Origin: an uncultured Eubacteriales bacterium
Lineage (GTDB): Bacteria > Bacillota > Clostridia > Oscillospirales > Acutalibacteraceae
Reading direction: 5' to 3'
Length of the DNA: 6,302 nt
Assembly: GCA_948762645.1 (NCBI GenBank)
Contig: CAQBRY010000091.1
Location: forward strand, 1 to 6,302
Below the pieces are notes generated by a model. The model searched no databases. It was not told the DNA's origin and saw nothing but the letters and a program-made list of their open reading frames with translations. Below, piece after piece: positions 1 to 6,243 of this stretch. Position 1 is the first letter of the stretch. Every line of letters starts with the position of its first letter. The translations under genes were made by a program, and so were the position numbers.

Positions 1-837
1 GCCACTAATTTACAGTCTACAGCGGCTGCAAGTGAAAGAGTATTTAATTTTCTTGGTCAAAAGGAACTTGAAAATGAAAACAATAAAAAATTGAGTTTAA
101 ATAATGTAAAAGGGGAAGTAGAATTTAGGAACGTAAGATTTGGATATAATGAAAGTAAGACTATAGTTAAAAATTTTTCAATGCATGCAAAGCCCGGACA
201 GAAAATAGCAATAGTAGGACCAACCGGAGCCGGTAAGACAACAATGGTAAATCTTTTAATGAGATTCTATGAAATATGTTCCGGAGCCATTTTAATAGAC
301 GGGGTAGATATTAAGAGCCTAAAGAGAGAAAACGTACATGATATATTTTGTATGGTTTTACAAGATACGTGGCTGTTTGAGGGTACAATTAAAGAGAACA
401 TTGTATATAATAAATGTGATATAGAAGATGACAAAATTATATCAGTTTGTAAGTTGGTAGGTATACACCATTTTATATGTACTTTACCTAAAGGATATAA
501 TACATTGTTAGACGATAATATTACTTTGTCAGAAGGACAAAAACAATTAATAACCATAGCAAGGGCCATAATTAAAAATTCACCGATGCTGATTTTAGAC
601 GAAGCTACAAGTTCAGTAGATACCAGAACAGAAATATTAATACAAAACGCAATGGACAAACTTATGACTGAAAAAACATCCTTTGTAATAGCACATAGAC
701 TCTCTACTATAAAAAATGCAGATATTATATTAGTTATGAAGGACGGTGATATTATAGAAAAAGGAAATCATAGTGATCTAATGGATCAAAAAGGATTTTA
801 TTTTAATCTTTATAACAGTCAGTTTGAGAAGGTATAG
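1..837 (+). CDS. ABC exporter half-transporter, C-terminal part (5' end outside window)
   Basis: The frame is open from base 1, so the TTG at 91 is not the start; the membrane domain lies upstream of the window. The first visible residues (NLQSTAAASERVFNFL) are the usual end of the type I exporter membrane domain, the stretch leading into the nucleotide-binding domain. That domain is complete: Walker A GPTGAGKTT (217-243), Q-loop VLQDTW (about 355-372), signature LSEGQKQ (526-546), Walker B MLILDE with the catalytic Glu (586-603), D-loop SSVD and H-loop His (694-696). All catalytic residues are present, so this half-site should hydrolyse ATP. The LSEGQ signature instead of LSGGQ and the DTRTE..IQ.AMD segment resemble the second subunit of paired Firmicute heterodimeric multidrug or lipid exporters; a partner gene just upstream would be expected. 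The substrate cannot be told. The gene ends 18 bases before a hairpin terminator. Confidence 0.95.
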   Translation, partial: ATNLQSTAAASERVFNFLGQKELENENNKKLSLNNVKGEVEFRNVRFGYNESKTIVKNFSMHAKPGQKIAIVGPTGAGKTTMVNLLMRFYEICSGAILIDGVDIKSLKRENVHDIFCMVLQDTWLFEGTIKENIVYNKCDIEDDKIISVCKLVGIHHFICTLPKGYNTLLDDNITLSEGQKQLITIARAIIKNSPMLILDEATSSVDTRTEILIQNAMDKLMTEKTSFVIAHRLSTIKNADIILVMKDGDIIEKGNHSDLMDQKGFYFNLYNSQFEKV

Positions 838-854
838 ATTTTTTATAAAAGAGA

Positions 855-890
855 TAAGTTTCCAAGGAATATCTTTGGAAACTTATTTTT
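855..890 (+). terminator. Rho-independent terminator of the ABC gene, possibly bidirectional
   Basis: TAAGTTTCCAAGG (855-867) pairs with CTTTGGAAACTTA (873-885): 13 pairs with a single G-U wobble, a five-base AATAT loop, then TTTTT. It lies between the ABC stop (837) and the stop of the convergent gene (907). Read on the - strand the same stem is followed by a looser T-rich run (ATCTCTTTTAT), so it may also end the operon arriving from the right, which has no other hairpin in the 69-base gap. Confidence 0.9.
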
Positions 891-906
891 AATATTTTGG
901 GTTTTA

Positions 907-2562
907 TTATTTTTTAATATTACTTTTTTTAGACGTATTTATATTCTTAGCGAATAACATTAAACAGCTTGCAATAAATATAACGCAGTTAAATTGGAAA
1001 AATCTATAGTCTTCTCCGCACAATAATAACATTGTCCCAAAATTATATGTTATCGTAGGTACTACGAAAATAAGAGATTTTATACCATTTTTATAATATG
1101 AAATAAGACCAAATATCATTAAAAATAAAATGTGAATACCAATCATCATTAAAATTTTATTTAATATTGGTAGATTTGAGAAATCATAAATTGTGTTAAT
1201 AAATATTTTCCCTAATTTATTATATTTAGTATTTTTGTATTCATATTTGATAGGGTTGCCTTCATTAGCTACATATATTACTCCCTTAGGATCTCCTTTT
1301 GTTTCCCAAACCATACAGGTTAGTTCAAGGGCGGCAATAAAAGAATTACGTTTATCAGAGATTATAGTATTAATAGTCATTTTGATAAAATCTTTGATAG
1401 GAATTTTTTTGATTACTCTATCAGTATTGAAAGCGAATTTTACAGAATTATAATTTCCTGATTTATATTTTGTCTTCCACTGCTGGTCTGTAGCAATCTC
1501 ATTTAAAAAGGACTTCGTTTTTTCAGATAAAGCATCGGGATTGTTTTTCATAACGTTACACATTATAGTCATAGGAAGACCAACGGATTCCACATATCCT
1601 TGATCTGGATATGTAACTTTTAAGGAACTATATAGAGGGAATCTTATCGCTAATATTAAAATGACAGATAATATAGCTGAATATAAAACCTCCCGTACGT
1701 TTTTTACATATATATAAAGAATTAATGCTAATAACGGCAAAGTATAAAAGAAGCCATTGTGTCTTATTAGTGTTGCAAGGGCGATACATATAGAAAATCC
1801 AATTAGATTTGTATATTTTCTTAGCCATAACCCGTTTGATAAATATATATTTATAGTATGTGTGAATATAAAAAGGATTAATATTGTTAAAGCAGTGTCT
1901 TTCCAGGCATACATCATAATATTTCTTGTAGTCATATTGATGACTATTAAACCGTAAACGATAGTAAGACAAATATTTTTAATACCCCAGGATTTTAGAT
2001 CACATATCAGCAGTGCTACTCCTATACTGAATATTAATATTTGAACGAATATAACAAAGGAATAGTGATTATATATTCTTGTAATTAGATATATTAAGAA
2101 AGTGTGTATGGCGGGATGCCAGTTATCGAACCTAAAATTTTGTACTTGATCCCATTGAGTACAGTTATCGTTAGAAACTCCTCCGGGATAGTATGCAAGA
2201 AGGTTCATGGACAATATGAAAATACAAATGGAAAAACTAATTATAAATAATTTCAGATTTAATTTAGATTTTTCATTATTTACTCGTATTTTGAAACTAC
2301 GAAGTTTCCAACATATATAGATAAGAAGATGAAAGACTATTATTAAAAGCAGTATGGAAAATATTAGACAACATAATGTATGACTCTTTGAAATAAAAAT
2401 TGTACTGTAAGCCAAATATCTCGTAAAGACTATATATGATGACAGAAAAGCATCTAACAATACAAATAAAAATATCTGTGACTTAGGAATACTGCCGAAA
2501 AAATTTTTCATGAAATGTAAGTAATTTTTATACCAAAATTTAGTTTGTATAAGGTTGTTCAT
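907..2562 (-). CDS. Polytopic membrane protein, DUF6020 type, GT-C glycosyltransferase-like
   Basis: A 551-residue integral membrane protein with roughly a dozen hydrophobic segments: about 30-55, 62-86, 104-124, 152-188, 196-212, 222-240, 252-287, 291-308, then a soluble part of about 150 residues (310-465), and three more segments at 470-538. The loop after the third segment carries YYPGGVSNDNCTQWDQ (124-139) and NWHPAIHT (147-154). This P-G-x(5)-D...Q...HP pattern is what I recognise from DUF6020 proteins of Firmicutes. An acidic residue in the first large outer loop of a many-helix protein is typical of GT-C enzymes, which transfer sugars from polyprenyl-phosphate donors outside the membrane. 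RHNGFF (267-272) and EDYRFFQF (517-524) are other likely conserved spots. The ATG at 2562 directly abuts the stop of the upstream gene and has a good ribosome site. Family assignment is from memory of motifs; enzymatic role, donor and acceptor are inference. Confidence 0.8.
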   Translation of the reverse strand: MNNLIQTKFWYKNYLHFMKNFFGSIPKSQIFLFVLLDAFLSSYIVFTRYLAYSTIFISKSHTLCCLIFSILLLIIVFHLLIYICWKLRSFKIRVNNEKSKLNLKLFIISFSICIFILSMNLLAYYPGGVSNDNCTQWDQVQNFRFDNWHPAIHTFLIYLITRIYNHYSFVIFVQILIFSIGVALLICDLKSWGIKNICLTIVYGLIVINMTTRNIMMYAWKDTALTILILFIFTHTINIYLSNGLWLRKYTNLIGFSICIALATLIRHNGFFYTLPLLALILYIYVKNVREVLYSAILSVILILAIRFPLYSSLKVTYPDQGYVESVGLPMTIMCNVMKNNPDALSEKTKSFLNEIATDQQWKTKYKSGNYNSVKFAFNTDRVIKKIPIKDFIKMTINTIISDKRNSFIAALELTCMVWETKGDPKGVIYVANEGNPIKYEYKNTKYNKLGKIFINTIYDFSNLPILNKILMMIGIHILFLMIFGLISYYKNGIKSLIFVVPTITYNFGTMLLLCGEDYRFFQFNCVIFIASCLMLFAKNINTSKKSNIKK

Positions 2563-4116
2563 TTATTTTCCCTCATGATAATCTTTTTCAGTATTTACGT
2601 TCCAGACGGCAGATTTATCTTTAATTTCTTTTCTGATTATTCTAACCGCTTCTATAGCCGTAAGCATTGAATGATCCATATTGTTATATCTATGCTGACC
2701 GTTTCTTCCCAGACAATAGAGATTTTCTATACTGTCTAAGAAGTTTTTAACTTTATCAAATTGTTCATAGGCGCCGAAGTATGCAGGATAGGCCTTTTTT
2801 ACTCTAATATGAGTTGAATCAAGAATATCTTTTTCGTCGATTATATCAATTTTACAAAGCTCTTTTATAGCAAATTTGATAAAGTTTTCTTCACTCATAT
2901 TCCATAAAGTATCGCCTTCACTACAAAAATATTCAAGTCCGATCCATACGGTATTTTCGTTATCTTTTACCATATATGGCGACCAGTTGTTAAATATTTG
3001 CAGTCTTCCTATTTTTACGTCTCTTTCTTGAATATATATCCAGCAGTCCGGTACGATATTTCCAACTGTTTTGATACGGGTAGAATTTTTGATTTTAAGT
3101 TTTTTAAGAAGAAGTCCTACGGTAATAAAATCTCGATAGGGGAGATTTTCAGCAATTTCCTTTATATCTTTCGGAATTTGGTTTCCCATTGAATTTGCAA
3201 GATCCTTAATAGGCATAGTTGAAAGGACTATGTCAGCAGACACATTTTTAAGGTTTCCATTTTCATCTTGAATCGTTACTTCCGTTATAGTACTTTTTTC
3301 TATATGCGTACTTACAACTTTTGAATTAAATAAGATTTGTCCACCCATTTTTTGTATTTCTTCTGCCATAGTTTCCCATAGCTGTCCGGGACCCTTTTTA
3401 GGATAAGTAAATTGTTCTATAAGAGAAGTCTGACTACTTTTATGATTTTTATTTATAGCTTTTACAAACATTTCCTTAATAGCTTTACTTAAAGATAATT
3501 CTTTAACCCTTTGAGCTCCCCAGCTTGGAGATATTTTAGAAGGATGAACTCCCCATAACTTTTCAGTATAATCTTCAAAGAACATTTCATATAAAGGTTT
3601 TCCAAACCGATTTATATAAAAATCTTCAAGAGATTCTTCTTTCCGTTTTTTGATGGATGAAAATATAAATCCGCATCCTGCCTTAACTGTTTTTACAAAT
3701 CCCATGTTAATAAAAGTTGAGGGCTTTAGTGAAATAGGATAATCGAAAAAATTTCTTAAATAAAATATTCTTGAAACTCTGTTTCTAATCAGCATTACTT
3801 TGTCAGTTTCTTCCGGGTCCGGACCGCCGTTTTTTAGAGGTTTTTTTATATTAAGCAGTTTATCGTCTTTTGCCGGACTGCCTTGAATTGGCATTAATTC
3901 GTTCCAAATATCGTTAACTCTCTTGCTTTTGGAAAAGAATCTATGACCTCCTATATCCATTCTGTTACCATTATATTGTACAGTTCTGGATATTCCGCCA
4001 ATAAAATCAGATTCTTCCAGTATTATTGGTTTGATATTTGTTTCTTTTAGTAGTTGATAAGCGGCTGTCAGTCCTGCGGGACCTGCACCTATTATTATAG
4101 CTGTTTTTTGATTCAT
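2563..4116 (-). CDS. UDP-galactopyranose mutase-like NAD(P)/FAD-dependent oxidoreductase
   Basis: A 517-residue flavoprotein of the amine oxidase/HemY/UGM superfamily. The N-terminus is a Rossmann dinucleotide fold: GAGPAG at residues 10-15, the ribose-binding acid in ILEES at 33-37, and the second glycine motif FIGGISRT at 39-45, followed by GGHRFFSK (56-63), which is typical of UGM-like proteins. The C-terminus has the second FAD-binding segment, [15 protein letters not shown] (469-483), corresponding to the GR.G.YRY region of UGM. The length is well above that of classical UGM (about 370-400 residues), so this is the longer relative usually annotated only as FAD-dependent oxidoreductase. 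There is no signal peptide; it should be cytoplasmic or membrane-associated. It starts one base after the gtrA-family stop. The nearest Shine-Dalgarno-like AAAGG is 17 bases from the ATG, too far for a strong site, so coupling to the upstream gene is likely. A role in converting a sugar or sugar-lipid is inferred from its neighbours. Protoporphyrinogen or amine oxidase names would be superfamily labels only. Confidence 0.9.
   Translation of the reverse strand: MNQKTAIIIGAGPAGLTAAYQLLKETNIKPIILEESDFIGGISRTVQYNGNRMDIGGHRFFSKSKRVNDIWNELMPIQGSPAKDDKLLNIKKPLKNGGPDPEETDKVMLIRNRVSRIFYLRNFFDYPISLKPSTFINMGFVKTVKAGCGFIFSSIKKRKEESLEDFYINRFGKPLYEMFFEDYTEKLWGVHPSKISPSWGAQRVKELSLSKAIKEMFVKAINKNHKSSQTSLIEQFTYPKKGPGQLWETMAEEIQKMGGQILFNSKVVSTHIEKSTITEVTIQDENGNLKNVSADIVLSTMPIKDLANSMGNQIPKDIKEIAENLPYRDFITVGLLLKKLKIKNSTRIKTVGNIVPDCWIYIQERDVKIGRLQIFNNWSPYMVKDNENTVWIGLEYFCSEGDTLWNMSEENFIKFAIKELCKIDIIDEKDILDSTHIRVKKAYPAYFGAYEQFDKVKNFLDSIENLYCLGRNGQHRYNNMDHSMLTAIEAVRIIRKEIKDKSAVWNVNTEKDYHEGK
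2570..2574 (-). promoter_or_regulatory. Ribosome binding site of the DUF6020-type gene
   Basis: GAGGG lies seven bases before the ATG at 2562 and inside the last codons of the upstream flavoprotein gene. It fixes the start, and with zero bases between the two genes it points to coupled translation. Confidence 0.8.
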
Positions 4117-4117
4117 C

Positions 4118-4513
4118 TTATATTTTTTTCATTCCTTTCTCGAGTAAGAGCCTTCTAGTTACAAAATTATATATCATTACTATTGCAGTTGCACCAATTT
4201 TTGAAATCATATAGTGTATATTAATAATATCAACAGTAAACCACATAACAATTTGATTTAATATTAGACCTACCACACTCAAAATTATAAAAAATATTAC
4301 TTCCTTTATTTTAGAACTGTTTTTAGACTCGAATACAAATTTCATACTTAATAAGTAATTTACAATTACGGATACTGAAAAAGCAACTCCACATGATATT
4401 AAGTAATGGATACTAAATAGTTCTGTAAATAATACCATTAGACCGTAGTCAATAAAAAAGCATATTCCTCCTACGATTCCAAATTTTATTATTTGATTTA
4501 TAAGTTTTTTCAT
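4118..4513 (-). CDS. GtrA-family membrane protein (putative lipid-linked sugar translocase)
   Basis: A 131-residue protein with four hydrophobic segments (about 10-30, 36-56, 70-90 and 101-119). It carries GtrA landmarks: FGIVGG at 11-16 with D22 in the first helix, [10 protein letters not shown] at 52-61, and NFVTRRLLL at 116-124 near the end. GtrA proteins are thought to help move undecaprenyl- or decaprenyl-phosphate-linked sugars across the membrane. I chose the ATG at 4513: it has AAAAAGG nine bases upstream, gives the usual family length and begins with the normal [16 protein letters not shown] start. A longer in-frame ATG at 4615 would add 34 polar residues, but it lies upstream of the expected transcription start. 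This is the first gene of the operon; its stop is one base before the flavoprotein ATG. Unusually, no GT2 (GtrB) partner gene lies beside it in this window. Confidence 0.9.
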   Translation of the reverse strand: MKKLINQIIKFGIVGGICFFIDYGLMVLFTELFSIHYLISCGVAFSVSVIVNYLLSMKFVFESKNSSKIKEVIFFIILSVVGLILNQIVMWFTVDIINIHYMISKIGATAIVMIYNFVTRRLLLEKGMKKI

Positions 4514-4522
4514 TTTTTTATT

Positions 4523-4529
4523 CCTTTTT
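4523..4529 (-). promoter_or_regulatory. Ribosome binding site deciding the GtrA-family start
   Basis: AAAAAGG ends nine bases before the ATG at 4513. No comparable purine-rich site at the right distance precedes the longer in-frame ATG at 4615. Confidence 0.7.
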
Positions 4530-4604
4530 GTTATTTCTTTGTAAAAGCATTTTTTATGATTTGGTATATTAATTAAATATTGATATTTAGCATTATCTTT
4601 CTTT

Positions 4605-4632
4605 ATTATCTGCATTTTTAATAATATTTCAA
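4605..4632 (-). promoter_or_regulatory. Sigma-A-like promoter of the three-gene operon
   Basis: TTGAAA (4632-4627) and GATAAT (4610-4605) are separated by 16 bases; each box matches the consensus at five of six positions. Transcription would begin near 4598, giving a leader of about 85 bases to the ATG at 4513. The promoter sits just downstream of a terminator (4641-4678), which supports independent transcription of the operon. In AT-rich DNA a chance match is possible, but the placement is right. Confidence 0.6.
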
Positions 4633-4640
4633 GGAATTTA

Positions 4641-4678
4641 ATAAAAACTTACTATTTTAATTAAATTTAAATAGTAAG
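4641..4678 (-). terminator. Rho-independent terminator between the decayed region and the operon
   Basis: On the - strand CTTACTATTT (4678-4669) pairs perfectly over ten bases with AAATAGTAAG (4657-4648), with further weak A-T pairing inside the loop, and is followed at once by TTTTTAT. It lies 30 bases after the stop of the decayed gene (4708) and just before the operon promoter. The stem is AT-rich and of moderate strength. Confidence 0.7.
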
Positions 4679-4707
4679 CCAAGAATATAATTACATTAAT
4701 TATTAAT

Positions 4708-5040
4708 TTATTTAACATAATCTAATATTTTTTCAGTTTCTTTTTCCCCATATTCAAGATATTCAGTAAGTAAATTTTTAATTCCGCTTTTATCTAATTT
4801 TTTATTTCCTAATATGTCGATTAGGGAATTTATTTTACTGTTTTTTATATGGGAATCTTTATTATTATATTGATTAATATAAAATTTTTGGAATTCATCT
4901 AATATATTATCTAAGAGTATGTCATACGGAATATTTGATATATTCGAGATTCTCCCTAACAATCTTTTACCTATTATATCATTTTTAAAACCACCGGCCG
5001 GATGATATTTCAGATGACAAAACTCTTGCGTCGTGTACAT
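4708..5040 (-). pseudogene. Open segment 5 of the decayed gene: C-terminal fragment
   Basis: A 110-residue frame can be read from the ATG at 5040, but the first 15 or so codons overlap the previous frame antiphase and have no ribosome site, so the true content begins around PAGGFKNDIIGKRLL (from about 5000). The rest (ISNISNIPYDILLDNIL, then Lys/Glu/Leu-rich) looks helical and soluble. The stop at 4708-4710 is the natural end, since a terminator follows 30 bases later. GC falls to 19% in 4701-4800. It could in principle be expressed by a +1 shift from the preceding frame, but decay or an indel is simpler. Confidence 0.5.
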
Positions 5041-5218
5041 GGCCGCATTTGTTACTCAAACCCGGTGCCTTGGACTCAAGTTCAATGAGCATGATACCAC
5101 CTTTATAATTATGATTTTTGTGGTGGTTCCCAGTATATAAATGGCCATTAGTACCATCATTTAGTATAGGCTCATTGTTTGCTCCGATTTTCATAATATC
5201 ACTAATAGATGTGTTCAT
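4985..5218 (-). pseudogene. Open segment 4 of the decayed gene: His/Gly-rich fragment
   Basis: A 77-residue frame can be read from the ATG at 5218, but that ATG has no ribosome site and the frame is already open upstream to 5263 (KPLKAYTVENYKHYG), so it is an internal fragment. It contains NGHLYTGNHHKNHN, KGGIMLIELESKAPG and KCGHVHDAR, a glycine- and histidine-rich pattern that looks like the core of a folded domain. It ends at TAA 4987-4985 inside a TTTTAAAAA run. If one base is skipped, reading continues as KNDIIGKRLLGR. Bases 5001-5100 are 45% GC, the highest in the window. The function is not recognised. Confidence 0.5.
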
Positions 5219-5287
5219 ACCGTAATGTTTGTAATTTTCTACGGTGTATGCCTTTAGCGGCTTTTATCCATGACATCTCTTTAGGTA

Positions 5288-5467
5288 TTAATTAGTATTG
5301 ACTTTTGGTCTTTCTATGTAATGAGTACTAGCCTCTCTTTCATATATATGAGTATGATTTTTTTCATTTAAGAGTAGGATTTTATTTATATTTTCGTTTA
5401 TGTTTAGACGCGGGAGTATAAATGTTACTCTTCTTTCGTGAGAAAACAGTTCAGTTATGTAATCTTG
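5288..5467 (-). pseudogene. Open segment 2 of the decayed gene
   Basis: Fifty-nine sense codons without any ATG, GTG or TTG start that has a ribosome site. The segment begins in an overlap with the preceding frame (5451-5467) and ends at TAA 5290-5288. The reading is protein-like (SHERRVTFILPRLN, THIYEREASTHYIERPK). It is followed without a gap by LIPKEMSWIK in the next frame, so a lost base near 5290 would restore continuity. GC here is about 37%, unlike the 17-20% of the surrounding non-decayed frames. Confidence 0.5.
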
Positions 5468-5643
5468 CTAAGAACGTTCCTAGCCGTTTGAGCTTATATA
5501 TTTTTAATTTGAAAACTGAGTTACTAATAATATTTGTGCTATTACTAATGACTGCTTTTTTATAATTATTTATTGTTCAAATGCTTTTTGGGATTTAATA
5601 CTAATAAAGCTTTAGACTGTTCTTACTATATTATTAATATATT

Positions 5644-6057
5644 TTATTTAGATAAAAAATATTGTTTTAAATTTTTTAAGTCTGAAGGATATATTGATCT
5701 AATGGAGTCTAAGAAATTAATTTTATTAAATTCTTTACTGACATTTCTATATAAATCCTTATTTTGCGAGCTATTAGACTTTATAATTATGGCTTTCCTA
5801 ATAAAGGGATTAATTTTTATTGATGGGTTGATACTAAGAATTTTATTTGATATATCTTGAATGTCGAGACCGCTTTTAGAGTAATCGTCTATAAAATCTA
5901 TTTTTTGTGATATTAGAGATGTTATATAGAGTCTGTTGATAGGACTTAATTTTTCATAATATTTTGAACTGCCATTTTTACATATTTCAAAATAAAATTT
6001 TTCTTCAGAAGTTTGGAAATAGGAGCTTAGATTATTTTTCCAAAATACTTTTTTCAT
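5644..6057 (-). CDS. Hypothetical protein, 137 residues, possibly a gene remnant
   Basis: I do not recognise this product. It begins MKKVFWKNNLSSYFQTSEEK and is polar and rich in Lys, Ser, Ile and Asn, with no membrane segment or signal peptide. PINRLYITSLISQK and SGLDIQDISNKI suggest helices, and it ends in LKNLKQYFLSK. The frame closes two codons before the ATG (TGA 6063-6061) and there is no clear ribosome site, which weakens the start. The same frame reopens after three stops as EQSKALLVLNPKKH (5622-5581), leading toward the decayed gene, so this may be the front part of that gene or a separate small gene. A + strand frame in the same place is its shadow. GC of 5601-5700 is 17%. Confidence 0.5.
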   Translation of the reverse strand: MKKVFWKNNLSSYFQTSEEKFYFEICKNGSSKYYEKLSPINRLYITSLISQKIDFIDDYSKSGLDIQDISNKILSINPSIKINPFIRKAIIIKSNSSQNKDLYRNVSKEFNKINFLDSIRSIYPSDLKNLKQYFLSK

Positions 6058-6078
6058 TGTTCATAAATTTTAAACTTT

Positions 6079-6243
6079 TTATAAGTCTTTAATTTTGACT
6101 TTTTTAAATTCAATTTTTTCACCTTTTTTTTCGTTACTTTCAATATTAAAAGAATTTTGAAAAATATTATTTATTAATAAAATATATAATATTAAGTATT
6201 TAACGTGTTATATTAAAATTTTATTAAATAATTTGTTTATCAT
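6079..6243 (-). pseudogene. Small secreted- or membrane-protein-like frame broken by one in-frame stop
   Basis: Reading from the ATG at 6243 gives MINKLFNKILI, a TAA at 6210-6208, and then in the same frame HVKYLILYILLINNIFQNS followed by a Lys/Glu-rich tail ending KKVKIKDL (stop 6081-6079). A positively charged start, a hydrophobic core of about 15 residues and a polar tail resemble a signal peptide or single membrane anchor of a protein of about 53 residues. The ATG overlaps the 3' end of the preceding gene by 20 bases and has no evident ribosome site. Bases 6101-6200 are only 11% GC, where open frames arise easily, so this may be chance. Confidence 0.3.

Larger units (their letters stand above)
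4708..5576 (-). pseudogene. Decayed gene of unknown function with several frameshifts
   Basis: No single frame spans this stretch, but open segments in successive frames follow each other end to end, each losing its frame where the next takes over. In order of transcription: 5576-5454 (41 codons, ending LGTFLARLHN); 5467-5291 (59 codons, containing ITELFSHERRVTFILPRLN and THYIERPKVNTN); about 5291-5258 (LIPKEMSWIK); 5263-4988 (PLKAYTVENYKHYG onward); and about 5025-4711 (PAGGFKNDIIGKRLLGR onward to LDYVK, stop 4708-4710). Bridging the shifts gives a continuous product of about 285 residues. It may extend to 5622 through another short segment (EQSKALLVLNPKKH). Starts with a ribosome site are missing at every internal ATG. 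I do not recognise the protein. It has no signal peptide or membrane segment; the middle is rich in His, Gly and Asn, and the end is Lys/Glu/Leu-rich and probably helical. Sequencing error in homopolymers could explain one or two shifts, less easily four. Confidence 0.6.

Noticed and set aside
267..659. A 130-codon - strand frame inside the ABC gene
   Set aside because: Complement of the well-supported nucleotide-binding domain; no family features.
1193..1972. Frames on both strands inside the DUF6020-type gene (1193-1453 +, 1757-1957 +, 1628-1972 -)
   Set aside because: Overlapped by a 551-residue membrane protein with coherent motifs and a good start; these are shadows.
2998..3192. A 64-codon + strand frame inside the flavoprotein gene
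   Set aside because: Antisense to a clear FAD oxidoreductase, with no ribosome site.
4514..4615. The 34-codon N-terminal extension of the GtrA frame as a leader peptide or fused domain
   Set aside because: It contains the -10 box and likely transcription start, and has no ribosome site at its ATG.
4641..4678. The palindrome as an operator or attachment site
   Set aside because: The T run directly follows the stem on the - strand and the position is just after a stop codon, which fits a terminator better; no second copy is seen in the window.
5521..5549. Direct repeat TTACTAAT (5521-5528 and 5542-5549)
   Set aside because: Two copies of eight AT-rich bases; it corresponds to a repeated ISNS in the decayed reading and is expected by chance at this composition.
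5573..5860. A 95-codon + strand frame with a hydrophobic, Phe/Leu/Ile-rich product
   Set aside because: It lies antisense to the 137-codon - strand frame, has no ribosome site, and its hydrophobicity is what the complement of a Lys/Asn-rich AT gene produces.
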